64,000 nucleotides of DNA from Phaeobacter sp. J2-8. GTDB taxonomy: Bacteria; Pseudomonadota; Alphaproteobacteria; Rhodobacterales; Rhodobacteraceae. Below the pieces are notes generated by a model. It saw only the letters and a list, made by a program, of their open reading frames with translations, was not told the origin of the DNA and made no database searches. Below, piece after piece: positions 29,336-39,162 of this stretch. How positions within the stretch are numbered: the stretch's first letter is position 1; every line of letters begins with the position of its first letter. The stretch spans positions 372,001 to 436,000 of the forward strand of contig NZ_JALIEC010000002.1 of assembly GCF_022867865.1 (NCBI RefSeq), read 5' to 3'. The position numbers and the translations under genes are program-made.

Positions 29336-30587
29336 GCATTTCGAATTCTGCATTGTTGCATGCCTTTGGCCGCATTGGTCTGCTGTCCTTTGGCGGGCGG
29401 CGGCGCAGATTGCCGTTATGCACCGCGAATTGGTCGACGACCGCAAGTGGCTGACCGAAGAGCAATTCCTGCGTGCGCTCAGCTTTTGCATGATGTTGCC
29501 GGGGCCCGAAGCCATGCAATTGGCGACCTATGCCGGGTGGCGGTTGCGCGGCACCTTTGGCGGGGTTCTGGCGGGGCTGTTGTTTGTGCTGCCCGGGGCC
29601 TTTGTGATTGCGGCACTGGCGGCGATCTATATCCGTTTTGGCGATGTCGGGCTGGTGCAGACCCTGTTTGTCGGGATCAAGGCGGCGGTGATCGTGATCG
29701 TCGCGCAGGCCCTGTGGCGTTTGTCGAAAAAGGCGCTGAAGGACGGGGTTGCGATCCTGCTGGCGGGGGCCGCTTTTGTCGGGTTGTTCCTGTTTCAGCT
29801 GCCTTTCCCGCTGATCGTCGGTCTTGCCGCGCTGTTCGGGGCGATGCGCGCCAATTCCGCGCCGACCCCGGAAATTCCGCCCCGGGCCGGGCGCGCGCCG
29901 CTGTTGGCGGTGCCGATCTGGGGGGCGCTCTGGCTGATACCGCTGATTGTCCTTTGGGCGCTGAACCAGGACTTTCTGCTGAACCTGTCGCTGTTCTTTG
30001 GCAAACTGGCGCTCGTCACCTTTGGCGGTGCTTACGCCGTGCTGGCCTATATGACGCAAGAGGTGGTTCAGGCCCAGGGCTGGATCACCACGCCGGAAAT
30101 GATCGACGCGCTGGGGCTGGCGGAAACCACGCCGGGGCCTCTAATTCTGGTGACGCAATTTGTCGGCCATCTGGCAGGCTTTCACGAGGCAGGCTGGGGC
30201 GGGATGATCCTGGCCGGGTTTCTGGCGCTCTGGATGACCTTTACCCCGTGCTTTCTGTGGATCTTTGCCGGGGCCCCCTATCTGGAACAGATCACCACCC
30301 GCCCGCGTATCGGCGCCGCCCTGTCGGCGGTGACGGCGGCCATTGTCGGGGTGATCGCCAACCTGTCGATCTGGTTTGCGCTGAACGTCTGGTTCGCGCA
30401 AGCAACCACACGGGACATCGGCCCGGTCCATCTGTTGGTGCCGGACTGGCACAGCCTGTCCCCCGCCGCCGTTATCCTGACCGGTCTGGCCGCGATTTGC
30501 ATCTTTTGGGGGCGGCTTGCGGTACCGCTAACGTTATTGATATGCGCTTTTGCGGCCTGGGGGCTGACTTTGGTTACCGGAATGTGA
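29332..30587 (+). CDS. chrA: Chromate transporter ChrA, frameshifted
   Basis: A 418-residue two-domain CHR-family membrane protein that exports chromate. The start MSISNSALLHAFGRIGLLSFGG is in one frame and the rest, from QIAVMHRELVDDRKW, in another. One missing C near 29398 restores GGPAAQIAV and recreates GCCGGC. The duplicated halves each begin with L-x-F-GG-(P/A)-A (FGGPAAQI, FGGAYAVL), and MMLPGPEAMQLATY is the family signature. It is translationally coupled to chrB. Confidence 0.88.
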
Positions 30588-30661
30588 AATCCTTGCGCGT
30601 CACCCTCTTTTGTTTCGACCCGAATCTTCTATGATTGGGTACAATGTGACGGGGAAAATTC

Positions 30662-31138
30662 ATGTCTCGCAGTATCGACTACGGCAATCTTATGCATCAT
30701 GCCATGCGCGGATTAATCCGCCGGGTGCTGGAAGACGTTTCTACAAACGGACTTCCCGGTGAGCATCATTTTTTCATAACTTTTGACACCACCCAGCCAA
30801 ATGTTGAAATGGCGGCCTGGCTGTCGGAACGCTATCCGGCTGATATGACCGTGGTGGTGCAACATTGGTATGAAAATCTGGACGTTGGCGAAGACGGGTT
30901 TTCGATTACCCTGAATTTCGGCGATGCGCCGGAACCGCTGTACATCCCTTATGACGCGATCAAGACCTTTGTCGATCCGTCGGTGGAATTTGGCCTGCGC
31001 TTCGAATCTCAGGATGATGAGGACGCGCCATTGGCCGCCCTGCCGGAAGAAGAAGACGACAGCGACCCCAAGGCCGACGCCCCAGCGGCCGCAAAAGATG
31101 CCGAAGTGGTCAGCCTGGACAGTTTCCGCAAATCATGA
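30662..31138 (+). CDS. sspB: SspB-family ClpXP adaptor
   Basis: A 158-residue protein: a SspB fold (about residues 1-115, with FFITFDTT and ADMTVVVQHWYENL), an acidic Ala/Glu/Asp linker, and a short C-terminal tail VVSLDSFRKS suited to docking on ClpX. In alphaproteobacteria SspB delivers ssrA-tagged proteins to ClpXP. The cognate tmRNA lies 2.4 kb upstream in the same orientation, which may help keep both in one neighbourhood. Confidence 0.9.
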   Translation: MSRSIDYGNLMHHAMRGLIRRVLEDVSTNGLPGEHHFFITFDTTQPNVEMAAWLSERYPADMTVVVQHWYENLDVGEDGFSITLNFGDAPEPLYIPYDAIKTFVDPSVEFGLRFESQDDEDAPLAALPEEEDDSDPKADAPAAAKDAEVVSLDSFRKS

Positions 31139-31319
31139 CCCCGGCGGCGACAGGCCCAAGTTCTGGCAAAGATTTGGGCCAAAGTTCGGGCCAGAAGACA
31201 GGCTGAGAAACAGGCCGGGATCTGTATTTCTACGGGTCCCGCGTGGCCAGGTAACGGCCAGTCGCATATCCCGTGAAGCTTTGGTGACATCGGCCTGTTG
31301 GTCGTTGATTGGTGCGCAG

Positions 31320-31347
31320 CAGGTTGTATCGGTTCTTCAGGTTGTAT
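31320..31347 (+). repeat. Pair of 10-bp direct repeats upstream of a methyltransferase gene
   Basis: CAGGTTGTAT occurs twice at an 18-bp period, ending 12 bp before the start codon at 31360 and just ahead of the GGAGAG ribosome site. It could be a regulator half-site pair or a small duplication. The rest of the 221-bp gap after sspB holds nothing recognisable. Confidence 0.4.
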
Positions 31348-31359
31348 GGAGAGACCTGA

Positions 31360-31932
31360 ATGACCCGAAATTCAAACACCAGCGACATCGGACTTTTCCT
31401 TGGTGAAATGTTGCGGCGTCCCGCAGAGGTTGTGGCGATTGCCCCGTCGTCTGCGCTATATGCCCGTAAAATGACCGAAGGCGTCGAAGAGGCCAAAGGC
31501 CCGATCGTCGAAATCGGCCCCGGCACAGGCAGTTTCACCCGTGCGATCCTGGACCGCGGAATCGCGCCGGAACGGCTGACCCTTCTGGAGATGAACCCGC
31601 GGTTCTGCGAAACCTTGCGGGCAAAATTTCCCGGCGTGACAGTGTTGAACCGCACCGCGCAGGAAATCGAAGACATCGGACTGAGCGGGATTGGTGCCGT
31701 GATCTCCGGCGTTCCTGTGCTGGCACGCCCCACGATCCAGCGCGAAGTTGTCGGTCGTGCCTTTCGTGTCATGCGCCCCGATGGCTTCTTTAACCAACTG
31801 ACCTATAGTCCGAAATCGCCGATTTCCCCGGACATGTTGATGGAACTTGGGCTCAGCGCCGAAAAACGCGCGACGGTTTGGGCCAATCTCCCGCCGGGGC
31901 GGGTGTTTGTATTCCGTCGTATACATCATTGA
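31360..31932 (+). CDS. SAM-dependent methyltransferase, PmtA-like
   Basis: A 190-residue class I methyltransferase with motif [12 protein letters not shown] near residue 50, then [12 protein letters not shown]. The N-terminus ([18 protein letters not shown]) resembles Rhodobacter-type phosphatidylethanolamine N-methyltransferase PmtA, which makes phosphatidylcholine. A related rRNA or small-molecule methyltransferase cannot be ruled out. It sits between sspB and fumC on the same strand. Confidence 0.65.
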   Translation: MTRNSNTSDIGLFLGEMLRRPAEVVAIAPSSALYARKMTEGVEEAKGPIVEIGPGTGSFTRAILDRGIAPERLTLLEMNPRFCETLRAKFPGVTVLNRTAQEIEDIGLSGIGAVISGVPVLARPTIQREVVGRAFRVMRPDGFFNQLTYSPKSPISPDMLMELGLSAEKRATVWANLPPGRVFVFRRIHH

Positions 31933-31984
31933 TCTTATCGGCGGTTGCGGTATTGAAGGGGCAAACCGCCAAGGAGTGACCCGA

Positions 31985-33376
31985 ATGACCGCAACTCGCA
32001 CAGAAACCGACAGCTTCGGCCCGCTGGACGTCCCCGCAGACAAATACTGGGGCGCACAAACCCAGCGGTCGATCATCAACTTCCCCATCGGTTGGGAAAA
32101 ACAGCCCATCGCGATTGTACGCGCCTTGGGTTGTATCAAAAAAGCCTGCGCCATGGCCAACAAGGACCGTGGCGCATTGGACGCCCGTCTGGCCGATGCC
32201 ATCATTCAGGCGGCCGGCGAAGTCTATGACGGCAAGTTCGACGACAATTTCCCGCTGGTGGTCTGGCAGACCGGATCGGGCACCCAGTCGAACATGAATT
32301 CCAACGAGGTGATCGGCAACCGCGCGATTGAAATCCTCGGCGGCGAAATGGGCACCAAGGATCCGGTGCACCCGAACGACCATTGCAACATGGGTCAATC
32401 GTCGAACGACACCTTCCCCACCGCCATGCATATCGCCACCGCGATGACCGCGCATGATGTGCTGATCCCCGGTTTGGAAAAGCTGCACGCCGCGATGCAG
32501 AAGAAGGTCGAGGAATTCGACGGCATCATCAAGATTGGCCGCACCCATACCCAGGATGCGACACCGCTGACGCTGAGCCAGGAATTTGGCGGCTATACCC
32601 ATCAGATCGCGATGGGCATCCAGCGGGTCAAGGACGCGCTTGGCCGGATCTACGAGCTGGCACAGGGTGGCACCGCTGTTGGCACCGGGTTGAACACTCC
32701 GGTGGGCTGGGGCGAAACCGTCGCCGCCAATATGGCCGAAATCACCGGCCTGCCCTTTGTCACCGCCCCGAACAAGTTCGAGGCACTAGCCGCACATGAC
32801 GCAATGGTCGAAATGTCCGGCGCGCTGAAAACCGTGGCGGCATCTTTGTTCAAGATCGCCAACGACATCCGCCTGCTGGGCTCTGGTCCCCGCTGCGGAT
32901 TGGGCGAATTGATCCTGCCGGAAAACGAACCCGGCTCGTCGATCATGCCGGGCAAGGTCAACCCGACCCAATGCGAGGCACTGACACAGGTCTGTGCCCA
33001 TGTCTTTGGCAATGACGCGGCGGTCGGCTTTGCCGGGTCGCAAGGCCATTTCGAGCTGAACGTCTACAAGCCCATGATGGCCTATAACGTGTTGCAAAGC
33101 ATGCAGCTTCTGGGCGACGCGGCCAGCGCATTCACCGACAATCTGGTGGTTGGCCTTGAGGCCGACAAAGACCGGATTGAAAAGCTGATGCGGGAATCGC
33201 TGATGCTGGTCACCGCGCTGGCGCCGGAAATCGGCTATGACAACGCAACCAAGGTCGCCAAGACCGCGCACAAGAACAAAACCACGCTGAAAGAAGAGGC
33301 AATTGCCCTTGGTTTTGTCGACGAAGAAACCTTCGAACGTGTGGTCCGCCCGGAAAACATGGTTGGCCCGAAATAA
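31985..33376 (+). CDS. fumC: Class II fumarate hydratase
   Basis: A 463-residue fumarase, converting fumarate to malate in the TCA cycle. Signatures are [14 protein letters not shown] near 100, [14 protein letters not shown] near 138, the HTQDATP substrate loop and [13 protein letters not shown] near 318. The ATG at 31985 gives [20 protein letters not shown], the standard start. It is the class II, iron-free, heat-stable form. Confidence 0.97.
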   Translation: MTATRTETDSFGPLDVPADKYWGAQTQRSIINFPIGWEKQPIAIVRALGCIKKACAMANKDRGALDARLADAIIQAAGEVYDGKFDDNFPLVVWQTGSGTQSNMNSNEVIGNRAIEILGGEMGTKDPVHPNDHCNMGQSSNDTFPTAMHIATAMTAHDVLIPGLEKLHAAMQKKVEEFDGIIKIGRTHTQDATPLTLSQEFGGYTHQIAMGIQRVKDALGRIYELAQGGTAVGTGLNTPVGWGETVAANMAEITGLPFVTAPNKFEALAAHDAMVEMSGALKTVAASLFKIANDIRLLGSGPRCGLGELILPENEPGSSIMPGKVNPTQCEALTQVCAHVFGNDAAVGFAGSQGHFELNVYKPMMAYNVLQSMQLLGDAASAFTDNLVVGLEADKDRIEKLMRESLMLVTALAPEIGYDNATKVAKTAHKNKTTLKEEAIALGFVDEETFERVVRPENMVGPK

Positions 33377-33393
33377 GCGCTTTTGATCGCCAC

Positions 33394-33421
33394 GCTCGGC
33401 ACGGGTCCGCCTGTGCCGAGC
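33394..33421 (+). terminator. Hairpin after fumC
   Basis: The stem GCTCGGCAC / GTGCCGAGC is perfect over 9 bp with a 10-nt loop. No T-tract follows, so it may protect the fumC mRNA 3' end or terminate weakly; the DUF4169 gene starts 55 bp later. Confidence 0.5.
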
Positions 33422-33475
33422 AACACAATTGACGCCACCGGCGCGATTGCTAGGATTTTTGCCAAAGGAGACCCC

Positions 33476-33691
33476 ATGGCGGCAAAAATCATCAATCTGC
33501 GGCAAGCCCGCAAACAAAAATCCCGCAGCAACGACAGGGCGCAAGCCTCTGAAAATGCCGTGAAATTTGGCATGTCCAAGGCGCAGAAACATCACGATGA
33601 TCTGCAAGTCAGGCTTCAGGAAAAGCACCTTGATCACGCGAAGCGGGAGATGCCACCATCAAGTGATGACGATGACATCAAATCGCCTTAA
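33476..33691 (+). CDS. DUF4169 family small protein
   Basis: A 71-residue basic, helical protein starting MAAKIINLRQARKQKSRSND, the DUF4169 signature, with an acidic end. It commonly follows fumC in Rhodobacteraceae. A ribosome site AAAGGAG lies upstream of the ATG at 33476. Function unknown. Confidence 0.8.
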   Translation: MAAKIINLRQARKQKSRSNDRAQASENAVKFGMSKAQKHHDDLQVRLQEKHLDHAKREMPPSSDDDDIKSP

Positions 33692-33871
33692 GGTTTTGTA
33701 AGTCTTTCACGAGTTCTGTGTATACCGACACAGAGGACGATAAAGACCGCAGGCCAGCCGCGCGACTCCACGGGGATTTCGGAACGCCTGGCCGTGCTTT
33801 TGATGTCCTTGTACCGGTGCAACACGGTGCAGACTGAACGCCAAACCACTTTGATGGGGAACACGCCCGGC

Positions 33872-34099
33872 ATGAACGGAAGACCCAAGAAACGCTCTCT
33901 GACCCTGCGGGGGCATCGCACGTCGGTGTCGCTTGAGGATGACTTCTGGCACGCATTGCGCGAGATTGCGCTGGAAAAAGGGCGACCGATCAACGCCTTG
34001 GCGGCTGACATTGACGAAGAACGCGGCACAGACTGTGGTCTTGCTTCGGCGATCCGGCTTTATGTTCTGCGCTATTACCGCAAGGCTGACGCGGCCTGA
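33872..34099 (+). CDS. Ribbon-helix-helix domain protein
   Basis: A 75-residue protein with a ribbon-helix-helix fold (KRSLTLRGHRTSVSLEDDFW, then two helices). Such proteins bind DNA as dimers or occur as antitoxin-like factors. The ATG at 33872 matches the family start MNGRPKK; an upstream ATG at 33854 is also in frame. The 180 bp before it, after DUF4169, has a CTGTGT/ACACAG short inverted repeat near 33717 but no clear gene. Confidence 0.75.
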   Translation: MNGRPKKRSLTLRGHRTSVSLEDDFWHALREIALEKGRPINALAADIDEERGTDCGLASAIRLYVLRYYRKADAA

Positions 34100-34159
34100 A
34101 ACGGCTGCGACGCCTGCGGCGGTGACGGCGCTATAGGTCCAGGAAACCGACGAAACGGA

Positions 34160-34723
34160 TCAGTCGGTTTCTTTTTGCGCCAGGGCCCAGGCACAGACCG
34201 GAAACAGATCGTCATTTTCCAGGTCGTCATGGTCTTTTTCGTAAACCGGCGGCCATTTTCCAACCAGATTGCGCATTCCGGCGGCCCGATTGCCCCATTG
34301 ATCGGACACAACGTTTTCTTCGGGAAAACCGGCTTCGATCAACAGGTTTTTCAACCCCCGCGCCGACCAGCGGGAACAATCCACTGGCGCGCCGTGGTAG
34401 GGCACGAAAAACGGCACCGCGACCCAGAAATATCCGCCGGGGCGCAGCATCTCGCGCACATGGCCAATCGCGCCATAAGGCCGGTCCAGATGTTCCCAGA
34501 CCTGATTGGCCAGCACAATATCACAAGAGATGACCCCCGCATCGTCACTCAGCGGGCCTGCACAGATGTCATGGTTGGGATAGTATAGCGATTGGTATTT
34601 CCGAAAGCCGAAATTCTTGCCCCAGACACCGGAAATTTCCACGGCTTCAAGTTTCTCCGGCTCCAACGTCCGAATAAGCATCCGGCTTTTTTTCTGCATG
34701 AACACCCGGTTGAGACTTGCCAC
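34160..34723 (-). CDS. Class I SAM-dependent methyltransferase (type 11)
   Basis: A 187-residue protein. The expected motif I region is degenerate (VEISGVWGKNFGF), while later features are clear: CDIVLANQVWEHLDRP and VREMLRPGGYFWVAVPF. This pattern occurs in methyltransferases linked to cell-surface sugar modification, but the substrate cannot be inferred. It is monocistronic, between the ribbon-helix-helix gene and mfd. Confidence 0.65.
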   Translation of the reverse strand: MASLNRVFMQKKSRMLIRTLEPEKLEAVEISGVWGKNFGFRKYQSLYYPNHDICAGPLSDDAGVISCDIVLANQVWEHLDRPYGAIGHVREMLRPGGYFWVAVPFFVPYHGAPVDCSRWSARGLKNLLIEAGFPEENVVSDQWGNRAAGMRNLVGKWPPVYEKDHDDLENDDLFPVCAWALAQKETD

Positions 34724-34895
34724 CTGAACACCCTCTTGTCGCTATTGCACCTATTTATCCTTCTGCTAGCCAATGCAGCCGGCGCAAATATGTCATCACA
34801 TGGCCAATAGCGGCAATTCGCGTCAAATTCGCCGCAAATCCCCGGATCTGTGTTCAATGCGCATCAGACAAACCGATGCACGGCGGCCAAACGGC

Positions 34896-37800
34896 CTATT
34901 TGTTTGCCCGGGCTTTGGCGCGTTTCTTTTCCGCCACCAGCTTTTCTGCCAGATCGCGGGCAATGGCAAAGGCACCTTTGATCTTGTCCGTATCGCTGTT
35001 CCAATCGCGGCGTACCACGATCTTGTTGTCTTTGACCTTGGCCAGCCCGCGCTGGTCCTTGATGAATTCCACCAAACCCTGGGGCGAGCCATATTTGTCA
35101 TTGTGGAACTGTAGCGTCGCGCCCTTGGGACCTGCGTCCAGTTTGGCAATCCCGGCCCGTTTGCACATCGCCTTGATCCGCACAACCAGAAGCAAGGTAT
35201 TGACCTCTTTCGGCAATTTCCCGAACCGGTCGATCAGCTCGGCGGCAAAACCCTCCAGCTCTACCTTGGTTGTCAGCGACGACAACCGCCGATAAAGCCC
35301 CAACCGCACATCCAGATCCGGGACATAGTCATTGGGGATCAACACCGGCACGCCCAGATTGATCTGTGGCGCCCATTGATCGTCGCTGTCGTTCAGCCCC
35401 TCCATCTCGCCGGAACGGATCTTGGCAATCGCCTCTTCCAGCATGGATTGATACAGCTCATATCCGACATCGCGCATTTGGCCCGATTGTTCCTCGCCCA
35501 GAAGATTGCCGGCACCGCGAATATCCAGATCCTGCGAGGCCAGCGTAAACCCGGCCCCCAGCGTATCGAGCGAGCCCAGCACCCGCAGACGTTTTTCGGC
35601 GGTATCGGTCAATTTGGCGCGCGGTTTGGTGGTCAGATAGGCATAGGCGCGGGTTTTCGACCGCCCCACCCGGCCACGAATTTGATAGAGCTGCGCCAGA
35701 CCAAACATGTCGGACCGATGCACAATCATCGTGTTGGCGGTCGGAATATCCAGACCGGATTCCACAATGGTGGTTGCCAACAACACGTCATATTTGCCGT
35801 CGTAAAAGGCGTTCATCTTGTCATCAAGCTCGCCCGCGGCCATCTGGCCATGGCCCACGACATAAGACACCTCTGGCACCTGATTTTTCAGGAAATCCTC
35901 GATTTCCGGCAGGTCCTTCAGGCGCGGCACGACATAGAAACTTTGCCCGCCGCGATAATGTTCGCGCAACAGCGCCTCGCGGATCGTGACCGCATCAAAT
36001 TCGCTGACATAGGTGCGGATCGCCAGCCGATCGACCGGCGGCGTTCCAATGATCGACAGATCCCGCACCCCCGACAGCGACAATTGCAGGGTACGCGGAA
36101 TCGGTGTCGCGGTCAGCGTCAGCACATGAATGTCGGTGCGCAGCTGTTTCAGCCGTTCCTTGTGGCTCACGCCGAAATGCTGTTCTTCGTCGATGATCAG
36201 CAGGCCAAGGTTTTGAAAACGGATGGATTTGGCAAGCAAGGCATGGGTGCCGATCACGATGTCGGCTGTACCTTTGGAAATCCCCTCGCGGGTCAGCGCC
36301 GCATCGCGGCTCGACACAAAGCGCGACAGGGGGCGCACATTGACCGGAAAACCGCGAAACCGCTCGGTAAAGCTTTGATAATGTTGCCGCGCCAGCAGCG
36401 TGGTCGGGGCAATCACCGCCACTTGCATGCCCGACATGGCCGCCACAAAAGCCGCGCGCATCGCGACCTCGGTCTTGCCAAACCCAACGTCACCGCAGAT
36501 CAACCGATCCATCGGCTGGCCGGAATGCATGTCGTCCATCACATCGCCAATGGCGCGCAGCTGATCGTCGGTTTCTTCGTATGGGAACCGGGCGCTGAAA
36601 TCCTCATAGGACCCATGCGGCGGGTCCATCACCGGGGCCTTGCGCAGCGCGCGTTCGGCAGCCACGCGGATCAACCGCTCCGCCATCTCGCGAATGCGTT
36701 CTTTCAGTTTGGCTTTCTTGGCCTGCCAGGCACCGCCGCCCAGCTTGTCCAGCAACCCCGCCTCGTGGCCATATTTCGACAGCAGCTCGATATTCTCGAC
36801 CGGCAGATAAAGCTTGGAATTCTCGGCATATTCCAGCGCCAGACATTCATGCGCGGCCCCGGCGGCGGTGATCACCTCCAGCCCGTGATAGCGGCCAATG
36901 CCGTGATCGACATGCACCACCATGTCACCGGGGCTGAGCGATTGGGTCTCGGTCAGGAAATTTTCGGCCCGGCGCTTTTTCTTGGCCGAGCGGATCAACC
37001 GGTCGCCCAGGACATCCTGTTCGGAAATCACCGTGATGCTGGACTGTGGGCCGCCCGCGTCGCCGCCTGCGGTCAGCGGCCCCTCGAACCCGTGCTCCAA
37101 GGCCCAGACCGCCAGATGCAGCCCACGTTTGCCAATGCCCCGCGCGTCGCGGATATGGACGGTTTCGGCAAGCCCCTCGTCCTCGATCAAGCCCGAGAGC
37201 CGCTCGCGCGCGCCTTCGGAATAAGAAGCGATCACCACCGGGCCGGCCTGCATCTTTGCTTTGACATGATCCGCCAAAGCCCCGAAAAGGCTTATGTTTT
37301 CCTGCTGTCGCTCGGGCGCGAAGTTGCGTCCAATCCGCCCGCCCGCATCGCGCACGCCCGGACCAGAGGCCTGGGCCAACGGATGCAGCTGCAAGATCCG
37401 TCGCGCCCCCAAAGCCGCCTGCCAGGCCGCATCATCCAGATACAGCGTGTCCGGCGGCGCAGGTTTGTAAACGCTGTCCATGCGCGATTTATTTGCCATG
37501 GCCAGACGGCGGGTTTCATATTGATCTTCGATCATCTCCCATCGGCTGAGCCGCACCGGGGTTGATTGATCATCCAGGCTCACCGTCGCCTTGGGCAGGT
37601 AATCGAACAGGGTTTCCAAACGGTCATGGAACAGGCCCAGCCAATGCTCGGCCCCCTGATGTTTGCGCCCGGCACTAACGGCCTCATACAATGGATCATC
37701 ACTGCCGGCCGCCCCGAATTCGATGCGATAGTTTTGCCGGAAACGGGTGATCGCGGCCTCGTCCAGAATGACCTCGGACACCGGTGCCAGCTCGACCAGC

Positions 37801-38405
37801 TCCATTTTCTCGGTCGTGCGCTGGGTTGCGGGATCAAAACCCCGCGCCCCGTCCAGCACATCGCCGAACAGATCCAGCCGCACAGGCCCGCCTTCGCCCG
37901 GTGGGAAAATGTCGATAATGCCGCCCCGCACGGCATAATCGCCGGGCTCCATCACGGTCGGGGCCTGTACAAACCCCATCCGCACCAGAAAACCACGCAG
38001 GGCGGCCTCGTCGATCCGGCTGCCGACGCGGGCCGAAAACGCCGCTTCGCGCAACACGTCACGTGCCGGGATTTTCTGGGTCGCGGCGGACAAGGTCGTC
38101 AACAACACAAACCGATCCGGCATGCCATGCACCAGCCCCGCCAGCGTCGCCATGCGCACAGCAGAAATATCGGCATTGGGCGACACCCGGTCATAAGGCA
38201 GGCAATCCCAGGCCGGAAAGGTCATCACCGGCATGTCCGGCGCAAAGAACGCCAGCGCCGCCTGCATCGCCGCCAGACGTTTGTCATCGCGGGCAATGTG
38301 CAACACCGGGCCGCCGCTTTTCGCGACTTCCTCAAGGATCAGGCGGGCATCAAAGCCCTCGGGCGCGCCGCCAACAACCAGCGGTCTGGAAATGGGATCT
38401 GACAT
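34896..38405 (-). CDS. mfd: Transcription-repair coupling factor Mfd
   Basis: A 1169-residue DNA translocase that removes stalled RNA polymerase and recruits UvrA. It has UvrB-like N-terminal modules, a CarD-like RNA polymerase interaction domain (PGDMVVHVDHGIGRYHGLE near 505), SF2 helicase motifs (GDVGFGKTEVAMRA, IDEEQHFG, TATPIPRT, QIRGRVGRS) and a C-terminal TRCF domain. Full length and uninterrupted, the longest intact gene here. Confidence 0.97.
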   Translation of the reverse strand: MSDPISRPLVVGGAPEGFDARLILEEVAKSGGPVLHIARDDKRLAAMQAALAFFAPDMPVMTFPAWDCLPYDRVSPNADISAVRMATLAGLVHGMPDRFVLLTTLSAATQKIPARDVLREAAFSARVGSRIDEAALRGFLVRMGFVQAPTVMEPGDYAVRGGIIDIFPPGEGGPVRLDLFGDVLDGARGFDPATQRTTEKMELVELAPVSEVILDEAAITRFRQNYRIEFGAAGSDDPLYEAVSAGRKHQGAEHWLGLFHDRLETLFDYLPKATVSLDDQSTPVRLSRWEMIEDQYETRRLAMANKSRMDSVYKPAPPDTLYLDDAAWQAALGARRILQLHPLAQASGPGVRDAGGRIGRNFAPERQQENISLFGALADHVKAKMQAGPVVIASYSEGARERLSGLIEDEGLAETVHIRDARGIGKRGLHLAVWALEHGFEGPLTAGGDAGGPQSSITVISEQDVLGDRLIRSAKKKRRAENFLTETQSLSPGDMVVHVDHGIGRYHGLEVITAAGAAHECLALEYAENSKLYLPVENIELLSKYGHEAGLLDKLGGGAWQAKKAKLKERIREMAERLIRVAAERALRKAPVMDPPHGSYEDFSARFPYEETDDQLRAIGDVMDDMHSGQPMDRLICGDVGFGKTEVAMRAAFVAAMSGMQVAVIAPTTLLARQHYQSFTERFRGFPVNVRPLSRFVSSRDAALTREGISKGTADIVIGTHALLAKSIRFQNLGLLIIDEEQHFGVSHKERLKQLRTDIHVLTLTATPIPRTLQLSLSGVRDLSIIGTPPVDRLAIRTYVSEFDAVTIREALLREHYRGGQSFYVVPRLKDLPEIEDFLKNQVPEVSYVVGHGQMAAGELDDKMNAFYDGKYDVLLATTIVESGLDIPTANTMIVHRSDMFGLAQLYQIRGRVGRSKTRAYAYLTTKPRAKLTDTAEKRLRVLGSLDTLGAGFTLASQDLDIRGAGNLLGEEQSGQMRDVGYELYQSMLEEAIAKIRSGEMEGLNDSDDQWAPQINLGVPVLIPNDYVPDLDVRLGLYRRLSSLTTKVELEGFAAELIDRFGKLPKEVNTLLLVVRIKAMCKRAGIAKLDAGPKGATLQFHNDKYGSPQGLVEFIKDQRGLAKVKDNKIVVRRDWNSDTDKIKGAFAIARDLAEKLVAEKKRAKARANK

Positions 38406-38485
38406 GGAAAGCTAAGTGCGTCAGCCGACCGCAGAGGTCAACCGCGAAGACCGGCCCAAAACCCGCCCAAGACCCACCAGGCCGC

Positions 38486-39013
38486 TTAACCCAGCACCTG
38501 AAGCGAGAAATTCTGATACATGCCCCACATCGCGGTGACAAAAATCGACGCGACACCAATCAGCTGTACCCAGAACCGATGCCGGATCAGCCGCCGTTGC
38601 AATGGCTCGCCCGTCAGATGGTCATCGACAATCCGGCGCGCGGTGCCAAGGCTGAGCAACCCCACCAGACACATCGGGAAAACCAACAGAAAAACCGCTT
38701 GGGCAAATTCGACCCGGTAATAAAACCCCAGCACCAGCAACCCGCTAAGCAGAAAACAGGCCAGCCCCAAAAGCCACAACCCGGCGACCTGAGAAATATA
38801 CAACAACCGCTTGGTATGAATACGCACCAGATCTTCCAGATCGACCTGGGCCTGATGGCCGTGTTTGCGGGCATGGGCAACCATGTCAAACGGCACGCCC
38901 AAGACCCAATGGCTTGCCGTGGACCACATCACCGCCAAAGCAATCCAGAACCAGAGGTTCGAGAAACTGCGCATGTCGATATGCTCAAACAAGACAAGTT
39001 GCAGATCTGACAC
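38486..39013 (-). CDS. Four-helix membrane protein of unknown function
   Basis: A 175-residue protein with four hydrophobic segments (about residues 17-35, 70-95, 97-115 and 150-170). The GTG at 39013 is chosen because AGGAG lies six bases upstream and no better ATG exists. The conserved look of HIDMRSFSNLWFWIALAV fits a Rhodobacteraceae family sometimes labelled a SufBCD component, a label I cannot support from sequence. It diverges from hemB. Confidence 0.6.
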   Translation of the reverse strand: MSDLQLVLFEHIDMRSFSNLWFWIALAVMWSTASHWVLGVPFDMVAHARKHGHQAQVDLEDLVRIHTKRLLYISQVAGLWLLGLACFLLSGLLVLGFYYRVEFAQAVFLLVFPMCLVGLLSLGTARRIVDDHLTGEPLQRRLIRHRFWVQLIGVASIFVTAMWGMYQNFSLQVLG

Positions 39014-39162
39014 CGGGCACTCCTGATAAACGCGCGTGGCATCCTTAGCCCAAGCGGAACCGCTTGCCCAGAGGTTGCGCATCGTGACCTGCAGGCATGC
39101 TTCGGGGCTGGACTTGGGGCAACAGGATTGGCAGAAAACGCCGACCCATGCAGGAGTGTCCC

